Origin: Comamonas sp. lk
GTDB taxonomy: Bacteria > Pseudomonadota > Gammaproteobacteria > Burkholderiales > Burkholderiaceae_C
Length of the DNA stretch: 64,000 nucleotides
Direction of reading: 5' to 3'
NCBI GenBank assembly: GCA_945860595.1
Contig: CAMAQV010000001.1
Span: 124,001 to 188,000, forward strand
In this document: positions 23,936 through 32,920 of the stretch, one piece after another
How the letters are laid out: the number at the start of each line of letters is the position of its first letter
Numbering within the stretch: the first letter of the stretch is position 1
The notes under the pieces: generated by a model
Databases searched by the model: none
What the model was told of the DNA's origin: nothing
Seen by the model: only the letters and a program-made list of their open reading frames with translations
Position numbers and translations under genes: made by a program

Positions 23936-26046
23936 GCGCGGATATCCAACACAGCGCCTGCCAGGGCAGAGACTGGGGGCTCCGCGGCCGCATCCGGGCT
24001 GCTGCCCGGGCGCTCACCGTGGATCACCTGAAAGGAGCGCATGGCCAGCCCGGAGGCCTGCAGCTGCTGCCCCAAGCTGGTGGCACCGGCTTGCGCCATA
24101 TCCACCACCGCAGCACGGCGCGCCCACATCACCATATCAACCTGGTCTTTGCCCTGCAACTCGGTCTTGAGCCAGAGTTCACCGTAATCGGTGCTGGTGG
24201 AGTGGACGTTGACGGTAAATGGCGTGCTCTTGCCTTCGCTGGTGCGGCGCCGCTCGAACTGGATTTCCACGGGCGCGGCATCCTTAAAAGGGATGACCAT
24301 GTTGAACACCAGCTCCTGCTGGGTCTGGGCCTGGGCGGCGCGCACCTGCGCGGACTCCAAATCGTCCACGCCGCGCTGCAGATGCTGGGCAGTACGCAAA
24401 TCGTCGCCACTGAGTTCATCCAAGGAGCCCATGGAGGCCAGCATACCCATCAACAACTGCTTGGTGTCCGTGACCGGCATATCGCGCTCCACACCGCTGA
24501 GCAAACCGCGCTCCGAGCCCAGCGCCGCCTGCACCGCGCCACGCACATCGCGCGCGGACAGCTGCGCCATGCTCAGGCGCTGGCGCGCCCACTGCGCCTG
24601 TAAATCGGGCCGCCCAATTTGCCCCAGCACCGCATCCAGGGTACCGCTGTTGAACAAATTGACCATTTCCGGCAGACCGTTGGCACGGAAGAGCAGGCTG
24701 CCCAAACGGGAAAAAAAATCCTGCGGACCCAAGGTCACGCGCTGCGGAACTTCCTCGGCCACCGTGGCGAGCACCCCGCCCAGCGACACCGGCGCCAGCG
24801 ACAGGGGCGCTGCAGCCAGGGCGGGCCTGGCTGCAGGAGCCAGCAGGTTGTGCAAAGTCGCGCTGCCGTCTTCGTTGATCTCCACCCGCAAATTGACCAA
24901 GAGCGGATCGTCTTGTGTACCTGGCTGCAGCGTCGGCAGCACGCGCCCGTCCACCACAAAGCCAAGGGCTCCGTCCCGGGCCTGCACGCTGGCCTGCAAA
25001 ACCTGTCCATCTTTCAGTCCCATGGCCTGTACCGTGGGCGCGTCCACCCGCGCTACCGAAGGTGCTGGCAAAGGCTGGGCAGGCCCTAGCAAAGGGGCTA
25101 GCGTCACCAGGGGCGGCGCATAGGCGCTGCTCCCTGGCTCGGGCTCCTGCGAAGCGACTGATGGGGCCCCCGCAGCTGCGGTCCTTCGCGGGCCCGCAGC
25201 CTGTCGCGCGGGCTGTTCGGCCGCCACCTGCTGCTGCGCGACAGCACCCGCATGGGCGGGCCCGATCTGCATGCTTTGCACCATGGCGGCGCTGAGCGCA
25301 GGCGCCACATTACCCGCTGCAACAGGGGTCGGACCTGCATACAGCGAGCGTTGCGTGGACAGCGGCTCTGCGCTGCTGCCGGGCAGACCTCCGGCTTGGG
25401 GCTGCGGTGCGCGCACTGCGGCGGGATGTGCCGAATCCGCACCTGCCGCTGAAGACGCGCCGCTTTGAGCCGCACTTGGGGACTGGGCTGGCGCGTTGGA
25501 CGCCGGTGTCCCTTCGCTGCGCGGCGCTGGGCCAGAGACTACGGGCGGGGGGTAGAGCGTGCCCGCAGGTACGCTGGAGGGCGGTGGGGGTGGACTGGCT
25601 TGCGGGCGTGGCGCGGATACCGCGTCCACGTTGGCCCCTGACACAGAAGCACCTGAGCGACCGCCGCCAGTGGTTGGGGCAGCCATATCCGGCGCGCCGC
25701 TTGCAGTATTGCCTGCCGCACCTGCGCCGGGCGAAGATTTGCCCTGCCCCGGTGTAGGCAGCCGGTTCAGTGTCAGCGACCCGTCCGGATTGATTTGGGC
25801 ACGCAGATTCAGACGCTGCCCGACGGTCCACTCCATCGCGGGCGGCAAGTCCAGCAAGCGCCCGCGCAACAACAGAGCGAGTTGGTCACCCTGGGTCTGC
25901 ACCATACCCTGGACCACCTGCCCGTCGGTCAGATTGAGCAGGCGAGCCATGCTGGCTTCCACCAGGGGCAGCGAGGCCGGCCCTTGCGGAAAAACAACAG
26001 GCGAGGGGCGAATCAGCTGTGCGCTGTTCTCGGTGATGGAGATCAC
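23932..26046 (-). CDS. Second FliK-like hook-length control protein
   Basis: Protein of 704 residues. The N-terminal segment (GQVVQGMVQTQGDQLALLLR and so on) and a long Pro/Ala/Ser/Gly-rich middle are followed by a C-terminal domain of FliK type (ELVFNMVIPFKDAAPVEIQF; TEYGELW-like TDYGELWLKTEL; LGQQLQASGLAMRSFQV). A classical fliK lies at 45353-47179, so this is a paralogue or distant homologue. It is coupled to the FlhB-like gene. It might measure another structure or modulate the switch. Confidence 0.85.
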   Translation of the reverse strand: MISITENSAQLIRPSPVVFPQGPASLPLVEASMARLLNLTDGQVVQGMVQTQGDQLALLLRGRLLDLPPAMEWTVGQRLNLRAQINPDGSLTLNRLPTPGQGKSSPGAGAAGNTASGAPDMAAPTTGGGRSGASVSGANVDAVSAPRPQASPPPPPSSVPAGTLYPPPVVSGPAPRSEGTPASNAPAQSPSAAQSGASSAAGADSAHPAAVRAPQPQAGGLPGSSAEPLSTQRSLYAGPTPVAAGNVAPALSAAMVQSMQIGPAHAGAVAQQQVAAEQPARQAAGPRRTAAAGAPSVASQEPEPGSSAYAPPLVTLAPLLGPAQPLPAPSVARVDAPTVQAMGLKDGQVLQASVQARDGALGFVVDGRVLPTLQPGTQDDPLLVNLRVEINEDGSATLHNLLAPAARPALAAAPLSLAPVSLGGVLATVAEEVPQRVTLGPQDFFSRLGSLLFRANGLPEMVNLFNSGTLDAVLGQIGRPDLQAQWARQRLSMAQLSARDVRGAVQAALGSERGLLSGVERDMPVTDTKQLLMGMLASMGSLDELSGDDLRTAQHLQRGVDDLESAQVRAAQAQTQQELVFNMVIPFKDAAPVEIQFERRRTSEGKSTPFTVNVHSTSTDYGELWLKTELQGKDQVDMVMWARRAAVVDMAQAGATSLGQQLQASGLAMRSFQVIHGERPGSSPDAAAEPPVSALAGAVLDIRA

Positions 26047-26067
26047 GGGGGTTCAGGCAGCCCCGCT

Positions 26068-26526
26068 TCAGGGGTAGCGCACCCAGCGCTTGCGGTCATC
26101 AGCGCTGCTCACGGAGGCGGGGGCACGGCCATCGCCCTCAGGCTCGGCAACCAGCGGTGCCACGGTCGCCTGCAGCAGCTTCTGGTGATCCGGAACGGTT
26201 AGGACGGCACCTTTTTTCATGCGCGGCGGGGTAGTCAGGGGAGTCACAAAAGCCTGCGGATTCTGGCTAATAAAGGCGCGGCGCAACAAGTCCATCTTCA
26301 GCGGGCTGTCGGGCATGGTGACCTGGATCACATGGTCCAGTGTCTCCCCGGCACGCGGGGTGTAGCTGCCAGCGGGCTTGGCCGTCACCGGGGCCGGTGC
26401 TGCCTCAGCCGCTACAACGGGGCGGTTATGCAGCAGAAACACGGCCAGCAGGCTGCACGCAGCCAGGCCGATGCCGATGGCACGACCCTGGACATGCCGG
26501 CGGGGAGGGTGGGCGATGGGGGCCAT
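26068..26526 (-). CDS. Membrane-anchored LysM/FimV-like protein
   Basis: Protein of 152 residues. A basic N-terminus is followed by a hydrophobic segment (about residues 18 to 36, with AACSLLAVFLL), then a motif resembling the LysM-like region of FimV: YTPRAGETLDHVIQVTMPDS, with a tail containing GAVLTVPDHQKLL. This suggests an inner-membrane or periplasmic peptidoglycan-binding protein. GAGGAG lies 8 bases before the ATG at 26526, fixing the start. It lies between flgT and the FliK-like gene, consistent with basal-body anchoring, but no specific function is known to me. Confidence 0.8.
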   Translation of the reverse strand: MAPIAHPPRRHVQGRAIGIGLAACSLLAVFLLHNRPVVAAEAAPAPVTAKPAGSYTPRAGETLDHVIQVTMPDSPLKMDLLRRAFISQNPQAFVTPLTTPPRMKKGAVLTVPDHQKLLQATVAPLVAEPEGDGRAPASVSSADDRKRWVRYP

Positions 26527-26572
26527 AGGGCGTCTCCTCAAGGGGTTTGGGTCGGATGGTTAGCGGCGCAGA

Positions 26573-27820
26573 TCAGGGCATGCTGTGCGCGGGCCAGGCC
26601 CGCCATTGGGCTTGCACGGCTTTTTGCGGCCCGGCCAGCCACTGCAACTGGGCACTGCCCTCACCCACGCTGCTCACACGCGCCAGCACGGTTTGGGCGA
26701 TAACACCCGCATCCAGACTGCGCTGGGGAATCTTCTGGGCATTAACCAGCACCCACTCGTCGCCGACCTGGATGCCGGAGGCGGCACCTGCGTCAATGTG
26801 GAATTGCCCGCCGGTGACCAGCGTCACCTGGGGATTAAAAGCCCTGCAGGCCAGCGCGCCGCCCATGGCGTCGGCGAGGTGGGCGATGTGCGGGCTGATC
26901 GCATTGCGCGTGGCCTCGCTGAGCTGCACCGGCCCAAAGCCGCTCTGGTCGGATAACAAATCCAGATGCAGGGTGCGCTGGAAGCTGGGCCGACCCGCCT
27001 CGCGCTCCTGCAGCGACAACTCCAGGCGCACTGAGAAGCGGGGCGAGCGGTCCCAGTAGGGCTGCACCGGGTTGCCGCTACCCATCAAAGCCTGGTTGCG
27101 CACAGCAATCGTGTCCGGATCGGGCGCTGGTTTGGCGGGTACTTGCGCGGTCAGGGGCGGAACCAGCGTGGCCGTGAGCGTGGCGGTCCAACCAGTGGCC
27201 GGGTTGGCCTCGCCAAGCAGGGCCCGGGCATACGCACCTTCGGGTTCTGGCAATTTGTCGCGGACCTTCCAATGACCGCCAACGGCGGCGCTGGCGCGTA
27301 TGCGTGCGCTCACCAAAGCCCGTACCGATTCCAGCATGGCCCGTTCGTCGGCGGGCAATCCAGCTGGCGGCACCCAGTTCAGTGTCACCAGATGCTTGAA
27401 GCGTTCAGTGGCCGGGGCGCAGACTGCAGGGGTTTTGTCAGCTTTGCCGGATTTGTCTGCCGCGTCAGCGCTGTCGGCAGCCTTGTCCCATTGCACAGCC
27501 GCACTGGGCTGACCCTGTGCGTCCCGCTCATAGGACACGATACGCACACCGCGAACCTGCATGCCGTTGCGAAACGAGTTCATCTCGCGCAGCACGCCCT
27601 GCCCGTCAATCCAGCTGGTGGCGACGACCTGGGTCGGGGCCTCCAATGCCGCCTGCAGCAAACTTTGGCGCACGGCAGCCAACCGCTCTTCGGCACTCAA
27701 TGCCTGGGCCATAACCGGGCCCTGCCCGATCAGCAGCGCAGCTGCGAGCGCGAACAGGCCCGTCGTGGGGCGAACGGCGCGCGACCAGAGGGGCGAAATC
27801 GAAAAACCGGACCGGTGCAT
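26573..27820 (-). CDS. flgT: FlgT-like H-ring protein
   Basis: Protein of 415 residues with a Sec signal (ALAAALLIGQGPVMAQA). The N-terminal part after AEERLAAVRQ and the centre are FlgT-like. The C-terminal 70 residues show the FlgT C-terminal beta domain (VTLVTGGQFHIDAGAASGIQ, VGDEWVLVNAQKIPQ, ARVSSVGEGSAQLQWL). In Vibrio FlgT forms the H ring around the LP ring and recruits stator parts. The neighbour flgP supports the call. The length matches Vibrio FlgT roughly; assignment rests on pattern and context. Confidence 0.72.
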   Translation of the reverse strand: MHRSGFSISPLWSRAVRPTTGLFALAAALLIGQGPVMAQALSAEERLAAVRQSLLQAALEAPTQVVATSWIDGQGVLREMNSFRNGMQVRGVRIVSYERDAQGQPSAAVQWDKAADSADAADKSGKADKTPAVCAPATERFKHLVTLNWVPPAGLPADERAMLESVRALVSARIRASAAVGGHWKVRDKLPEPEGAYARALLGEANPATGWTATLTATLVPPLTAQVPAKPAPDPDTIAVRNQALMGSGNPVQPYWDRSPRFSVRLELSLQEREAGRPSFQRTLHLDLLSDQSGFGPVQLSEATRNAISPHIAHLADAMGGALACRAFNPQVTLVTGGQFHIDAGAASGIQVGDEWVLVNAQKIPQRSLDAGVIAQTVLARVSSVGEGSAQLQWLAGPQKAVQAQWRAWPAHSMP

Positions 27821-27829
27821 ACGCCGTGC

Positions 27830-28426
27830 CTAGCGTGCCTTGGCAATCATGTGCGAGAGGTACAGGGAACGCAGGTCCTGCACCACGGGCCGGTCCAGCG
27901 TGAGCGTGACTTCATAGGTGTCGTCGCCCGCCGGGGTGATGCTGACCAGCGTGGCACCAAAGATCACACCCTCGACCCGGCTGCGGAAGGTGTCGTTTTG
28001 CACCACCATATCGGCCACGGTCGCGTTGGCCTCAACCTTCAGGCCGTACACCTGTTCGGTCAAAGCGCGGTAGGCATCGAGCTTGGCCGCACGAATGGCC
28101 AATAGGCGCTGTTGCGCGGGGTTACGATGGTTTTGCACACTGATGACGGCATATCCGGTCGCGGTCAGGGTTTCGCGGCGCTCCACCAGGGGCGCAATAA
28201 CTGAGCCTGCCTCCAGCGTCGTGGGAGCCGAAGCAACCGGGGTGGCCGGGACGCCTGCCATTGCGGGCGCCTCTGAGACTGCAGCGGGTGCAGGGGTCGC
28301 TGCGGCGGGTTTGGCGGCCGCACTGGAGCTAGGGCCTTGCGCGGCGCCCAAATGCAGGGGAATTCCATCACAAGCGGCCAGAAATGGCACAACCAGGACG
28401 AGAAGAAGTTGGATGGGGCGATTCAT
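27830..28426 (-). CDS. flgP: FlgP-like outer-membrane lipoprotein
   Basis: Lipoprotein of 198 residues: signal ending in lipobox FLAAC (Cys near 19), an Ala/Pro-rich spacer, then an LPP20-type domain (ATGYAVISVQNHRNPAQQRL, AIRAAKLDAYRALTEQVYGL, TVADMVVQNDTFRSRVEGVI). FlgP is an outer-membrane flagellar protein in Vibrio and Campylobacter. The ATG at 28426 has AAAGGA at proper spacing; a much earlier start would add a sequence without sense as protein. It is 9 bases ahead of flgT and 20 bases after the giant Sel1 gene. Confidence 0.82.
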   Translation of the reverse strand: MNRPIQLLLVLVVPFLAACDGIPLHLGAAQGPSSSAAAKPAAATPAPAAVSEAPAMAGVPATPVASAPTTLEAGSVIAPLVERRETLTATGYAVISVQNHRNPAQQRLLAIRAAKLDAYRALTEQVYGLKVEANATVADMVVQNDTFRSRVEGVIFGATLVSITPAGDDTYEVTLTLDRPVVQDLRSLYLSHMIAKAR

Positions 28427-28446
28427 GGAGAAATCCTTTGGTAGGT

Positions 28447-31080
28447 CTACCCTTGAACATCGGCAGTCAGGCCGACTTCTTGAGGCTGGGGTGGTGGAGA
28501 GGGTGTGGGTGGAGGGCTTGCGGGCACTCCGGCGGCGGCAAGGTACCAGCGGGCGGCCTGGGCATAGTCCTGCTGGACGCCCTGGCCATTGGCATACATA
28601 TGACCCAGGCAAAACTGGGCTCCGGCATCGCCATGATCGGCAGCGCTGGTGTACCAGTGAAGCGCTTGCTCCGCGCTTTGGGGCAGTCCCTCGCCATGCC
28701 AGTGGGCGCGCGCCAGCATGTACATGGCAAGAACATCGCCCTGCTGGGCAGCCCGTTCGTAGGCCTGGGCGGCGCGCGCCAGCGCGAGCGGATCGGGTGC
28801 ATCCGTGTCCAAACCTGCCAGGCGCAAGCCGTTAGCCAGGTTAAAGAGAGCCTGCACATGGCCTTGCTGGGCGGCCAGATCAAAGTATTCCAAGGCCTTC
28901 AGGCGGTCGCTTGCGGCAGCCTGCGTGCCCAGCAGCCCCAGCGCAAACTGGGCCGGCGCCAAGCCCGACGCGGAAGCAGCCTCCCATTGGATGCGCGCCT
29001 GCTCCACGGCATCGGGGTCCTGTGCGCGACCGCGCCAGCGCATAACGCCCAGGTTGTACTGCGCGGCCGCCTGGTCCTGCGCGGCTGCCTTGGCATACCA
29101 GTGGGCTGCCAGGGCCGTGTCGACCGGCGTGCCCTGGCCCAGGTCATACATCAGGCCCAGATTGAATTGCGCGGCCGCATCTCCGGCATCGGCCAGGCTG
29201 CGGTAGTTGTCCAAAATGCGGCGGAAGTCGGGCTGGAAGTCACTGCTGCCGGCGTGCATCAGGGTGTACTGCTGCAAGGCACCAGGGTGGCCCTGGTCGG
29301 CGGCAACACGCAGCAGCGCGCTGGCCTCCAGCGCGGCAAAAGCCGCGTGCTTGGGCGATGCGCCTTCCCGCGCAGCAGGGGTTTCTTTGGTCAACAACAT
29401 GCCCAAAGCGTACTGGGCGCTGGGGTCCCCCGCCTCGGCTGCGGCCTGGTAGTGGGTCGCGGCTTCCCAGACATCGACCGGCATGCCCTGGCCCAGCGCG
29501 TACAAAACGCCCAGGTTGTGGTGCGCCTGGGCGCAACCCAAGGCCGCTGCCTCGCGCAAACTCTGTGCCGCACGCGGAATGTCGCGCGCAAAGGCATGGC
29601 CTTCCTCGCGCCCGGATGCCGGTGCAGCATCCGCGCCGCCGTCGCTGGCCGACGCATAAATCACCCCCAGGTTGAACCAGGCATGGGCATGGTTTTTCAG
29701 GGCCGCCGGCTCAAAACACAGTGCGGCCTGTGCAGCGTCCGCAGGAACGCCCCAGCCCTGCGCATACATCACACCCAGCGTGTAGAGCGCCTCCGCGTTA
29801 CCGGCATCGGCCGACTGGCGCAGCAGGGCAAAGGCCTGGCCATAGCGCTGCGGAGCATCAGCGGCCTGTAAGAGCAGCAGCCCCCAGTTGCACTGGCCCA
29901 GGGCGTCGCCCTGGGCCGCTGCACGGCTGTACCACTGGGCCGCCAGCACCGGGTCGGCGCTAACGCCCAGCCCCATGGCATACAGCGCGCCCAGATTGCA
30001 TTGCGCCCCGGCATGGCCGAGATCGGCAGCCGCCTGGTAATGCTGGCGCGCCGCCGCCAGGTCCGTAGACCCGCCGCCGTGCGCCAGGCAGCCCAGCACA
30101 AAGTGCGCCTGGGGCAGCCCCAATGCAGCGCTGCGCGCGTAAGCGGCAGCGGCCTCGGCCGGGTCGAGCGGCAGGTGCTCGCCGCTGGCGCTGAGAACCG
30201 CTAAATTGAAGATGGCCTGCGCATGGTCCTGCGCTGCAGCAGCGCGGTAGCAGTCGATGGCTTTGTCCATGTCGGCCTCGCAGCCGTCTCCGGTGGCGTA
30301 CATCACCCCCAGGTTGAACTGGGCGCAGGCCAGGCCGTTCTGCGCGGCTTGGGTGTACAGGGCATGGGCTTCTGGCAGGTCCGCCTCGGCGCCCTGGCCC
30401 TGGGCATGCATCAAAGCCAAATTGAACTGAGCCGCCGCGTCGCCCTGCCCGGCAGCCAGGGCGTACCACTTGCGCGCCTGCAAGAGGTCTTGCGGCACCG
30501 CCGGATGCTGCCCGTGCGAGAGCAACAGACCGAGTTTGAGTTGGGCATACGCGTGGCCCTGGGCGGCAGCCGATTCGTACCATTTGAGGGCCTGCACCCA
30601 ATCCTGGGGCAGCCCGTCACCCTGGGCATACATCAGGCCGAGATGGAACTGCGCCGTCGCATCGCCCTGGGCGGCTGCCTTGGCAAACCAGTGGGCGGCC
30701 CGGGCACTGTCCTGGGCCGCACCCTGTCCGTTGGCGTACATGAACGCCAGATTGGTCTGCACATCTGACAAGCCCTTCTCGGCAGCCTGCTCGTACCAGT
30801 CCAGCGCCAAGGCGTCATCGCGGGTTACGCCTTGGCCGTTGGCGTACATAAAGCCCAGGTTGTATTGGGCCGGGGCGTAGCCCTGGGCGGCAGCCAGGCG
30901 GTACCACTTGAGGGCTTCTTGGTAATCCAGGTTCACGCCCTGGCCATTGGCGTACATAAAGCCCAGGTTGTTTTGGGCGGCGGCGTAGTCGAGCGAGGCC
31001 AGCGGCCGCGAGATCCGCAGCGCATTGGCGAAGTCGCCCCGGCGGTAGGCGGCGTTGGCGTCGTCGAGCAGGGTTTTCAC
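28447..31080 (-). CDS. Giant Sel1-repeat protein (about 22 repeats)
   Basis: Protein of 877 residues made almost entirely of about 22 Sel1-like (TPR-related, about 36-residue) repeats, of the type AQYNLGFMYANGQGV followed by ALKWYRLAAAQG. It has no signal peptide or membrane segment, so it is probably cytoplasmic. The end is Pro-rich. Such solenoids act as protein-binding scaffolds. The start is a GTG at 31080 without a clear ribosome binding site. It is cotranscribed between the WDW-repeat block and flgP. Binding partners cannot be read from sequence. Confidence 0.9.
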   Translation of the reverse strand: MKTLLDDANAAYRRGDFANALRISRPLASLDYAAAQNNLGFMYANGQGVNLDYQEALKWYRLAAAQGYAPAQYNLGFMYANGQGVTRDDALALDWYEQAAEKGLSDVQTNLAFMYANGQGAAQDSARAAHWFAKAAAQGDATAQFHLGLMYAQGDGLPQDWVQALKWYESAAAQGHAYAQLKLGLLLSHGQHPAVPQDLLQARKWYALAAGQGDAAAQFNLALMHAQGQGAEADLPEAHALYTQAAQNGLACAQFNLGVMYATGDGCEADMDKAIDCYRAAAAQDHAQAIFNLAVLSASGEHLPLDPAEAAAAYARSAALGLPQAHFVLGCLAHGGGSTDLAAARQHYQAAADLGHAGAQCNLGALYAMGLGVSADPVLAAQWYSRAAAQGDALGQCNWGLLLLQAADAPQRYGQAFALLRQSADAGNAEALYTLGVMYAQGWGVPADAAQAALCFEPAALKNHAHAWFNLGVIYASASDGGADAAPASGREEGHAFARDIPRAAQSLREAAALGCAQAHHNLGVLYALGQGMPVDVWEAATHYQAAAEAGDPSAQYALGMLLTKETPAAREGASPKHAAFAALEASALLRVAADQGHPGALQQYTLMHAGSSDFQPDFRRILDNYRSLADAGDAAAQFNLGLMYDLGQGTPVDTALAAHWYAKAAAQDQAAAQYNLGVMRWRGRAQDPDAVEQARIQWEAASASGLAPAQFALGLLGTQAAASDRLKALEYFDLAAQQGHVQALFNLANGLRLAGLDTDAPDPLALARAAQAYERAAQQGDVLAMYMLARAHWHGEGLPQSAEQALHWYTSAADHGDAGAQFCLGHMYANGQGVQQDYAQAARWYLAAAGVPASPPPTPSPPPQPQEVGLTADVQG

Positions 31081-31099
31081 AGGAAAACGGCGGGCAGCT

Positions 31100-31312
31100 T
31101 CACTCTTGCGGGGTCAGGACTGCGCCCAGCGCTTGGTGCTGGGGGCCGTGAAATTGGTGCACGCCGCTGTGCAAGCGCTGGCCGTGCGGTACGTGCAGCT
31201 GATGGGAGACGATATGGGCCGTCACCGGCTCGGGCTCCTGGTAATCCGCGCGCGGAAGATGCGCCTTGGCCTGCATGTGCTGCGCGGGCGCCAGTGGATG
31301 CAATGGGCTCAT
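31100..31312 (-). CDS. Small His-rich protein
   Basis: An open frame of 70 codons that fills the gap between the WDW-repeat gene and the giant Sel1 gene. AAGGA lies 7 bases before the ATG. About 11 of 70 residues are His, mostly in the centre (VSHQLHVPHGQRLHSGVHQF). No signal peptide is seen. The position, ribosome binding site and fit within a packed operon support it being real, but coding is not proven. Metal binding is conceivable and untested. Confidence 0.5.
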   Translation of the reverse strand: MSPLHPLAPAQHMQAKAHLPRADYQEPEPVTAHIVSHQLHVPHGQRLHSGVHQFHGPQHQALGAVLTPQE

Positions 31313-31402
31313 TCCGGAATCCTTGACGATGGGCACGCCCCATGCCCCCGGACTACAACGTCGGGCAGCGCAAAGCGGCAAAAAGGGACAATTCAGCCAT
31401 GC

Positions 31403-32920
31403 TCAAGCAATATGTATACCCGGCAAGACTTCGCCGCCGTCCACGGTCGCCAATAACGCGGCCACCCCGTCTGCTGGTAGCGCGCCGACTCCAAAATCCT
31501 GGTGCTGCGCCACCAGGTGCGGAAATACGTTGTCGGCGCAGTGCCGGTATAGAGTTTGCGACCAGGGCAGCGTGGCCTGCCCGCTCACCGTGGCCCAATT
31601 CCAACGCTCGGCGTATCGGCTGACGAAAGCGGCCGCCGCGTCCCCGGTAGCTGCCCCCGTCACCAATGCGGCGAACAAGGCCGGGTTGGCGCTCAATCGC
31701 TCCCAATCCCAACGGTCGACGAAGGTCTCGACCCAGTCCTGCGACCAGGGCATGCGCTCACTCTGGCTCAGGCCGGCCCAGTCCCAGCGTGTGGCGTGCG
31801 CGGCCAGCATGTCCGCCGCACCCGCCTGCGACCAGGGCAGGGCGGGGTTCCAACTCAGCCGGTCCCAATCCCAGTCCGCAGACCAGCGTGCCACCAGTGC
31901 CGGGCTCCAGGGCAGCGCCGGGTTTTCGCTCAGCCGCTCCCAGTCCCAGGATGATGCGTACCGCGCCAACAGCGCTTCCGTCCAGCCCACGCCGGTGTTG
32001 CCGCTCAGGGCCTGCCAGTCCCAGCGGTCCTCCCACTGCAGCAGCAAGTCTTCAGTCCAGGGCAAAGCAGCGTTGGCACTCAGGGCATGCCAGTCCCACA
32101 GAGTGGCAAATTGGGCAATCAGGTCTGGGCTCCAACGCAGCAGACGGCGCTGGCTCAGCGCCGTCCAGTCCCACTGGTCGGCATAGGTCTGGAGCAGGGC
32201 GGCATCGGCAGCAATCTGGGTATTGCGGCTCAGCCAGGACCAGTTCCACAGCGGGGCGAATTCGGCCACGAGATCTGCATCCAGGGGCAAGCCGGGGTTG
32301 GCGCTCAAGCCAGTCCAATCCCAGCGCTCGGCAAAGCGGGTCATCAGCGTGATGTTCCACGGCAGGTCGGCGTTCCAGCTTAGACCCACCCAATCCCATA
32401 AATGGGTGTTGCCCGTGACGAGCGCACCGGTCCAGGGGAGCTCCGCACTGCGGCTGAGCACACGCCAATCCCACAAGGTTGCGAACGTCTCCAGCAGCTC
32501 CAGGCTCCAGGGCAGCGACGGGTTGCTGCTGAGCAGACTCCAGTTCCAGCGGCGCACAAAAGCATGCAGCAAGGCGCCAGACCAGGGCAGCGAGCGATTT
32601 TTGCTGAGCGTGTCCCAGTCCCAGTACCCGTCGAAGCGGCTGAGCAGATCCAGCGACCAGGGTATGGCCGCGCTGGCACTCAGACGGCGCCAGTCCCAGC
32701 GCATGGCGTGCAACGCCAGAAGTTCCGCGTCAAGCGGATAGTGGTTTTGCACACAGTGCTGCAGCAAAGCCGGGTGCGAAGCAAAGAAGGTGCGGGTTTC
32801 ACGCTGCTGTACATCGTCCAGGGCCTGCGCCACCAGATCCAGGCGCCTGGCACCGGCCAGCGTCAGCCCCTGACCGGCAACTGTGCGCAGGGCCTTGCCC
32901 GGCGCCGACACATCAGACAT
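31403..32920 (-). CDS. Tandem WDW-repeat protein, unrecognised family
   Basis: Protein of 505 residues. After a 60-residue N-terminal region, residues 61 to 450 are 15 tandem units, mostly exactly 25 residues. Each opens with LPWS or a variant, has LL about three residues on, and ends WDW (or WNW), LS, then often N and P. Two late units are longer (29 and 36). The tail has no repeat. There is no signal or membrane segment. The unit looks like a helical hairpin solenoid; I know no named family it belongs to. The ATG at 32920 overlaps the preceding gene by 8 bases (ATGTCTGA), so the two are translationally coupled. Confidence 0.9.
   Translation of the reverse strand: MSDVSAPGKALRTVAGQGLTLAGARRLDLVAQALDDVQQRETRTFFASHPALLQHCVQNHYPLDAELLALHAMRWDWRRLSASAAIPWSLDLLSRFDGYWDWDTLSKNRSLPWSGALLHAFVRRWNWSLLSSNPSLPWSLELLETFATLWDWRVLSRSAELPWTGALVTGNTHLWDWVGLSWNADLPWNITLMTRFAERWDWTGLSANPGLPLDADLVAEFAPLWNWSWLSRNTQIAADAALLQTYADQWDWTALSQRRLLRWSPDLIAQFATLWDWHALSANAALPWTEDLLLQWEDRWDWQALSGNTGVGWTEALLARYASSWDWERLSENPALPWSPALVARWSADWDWDRLSWNPALPWSQAGAADMLAAHATRWDWAGLSQSERMPWSQDWVETFVDRWDWERLSANPALFAALVTGAATGDAAAAFVSRYAERWNWATVSGQATLPWSQTLYRHCADNVFPHLVAQHQDFGVGALPADGVAALLATVDGGEVLPGIHIA
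31571..32740 (-). repeat. 15 tandem 75-base units encoding the WDW repeats
   Basis: The repeat region has a 75-base period, visible in the plus-strand text as recurring CCAGTCCCA-type blocks (the WDW codons). Copies differ enough at the DNA level that they are old or under diversifying change rather than freshly amplified. Confidence 0.85.
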
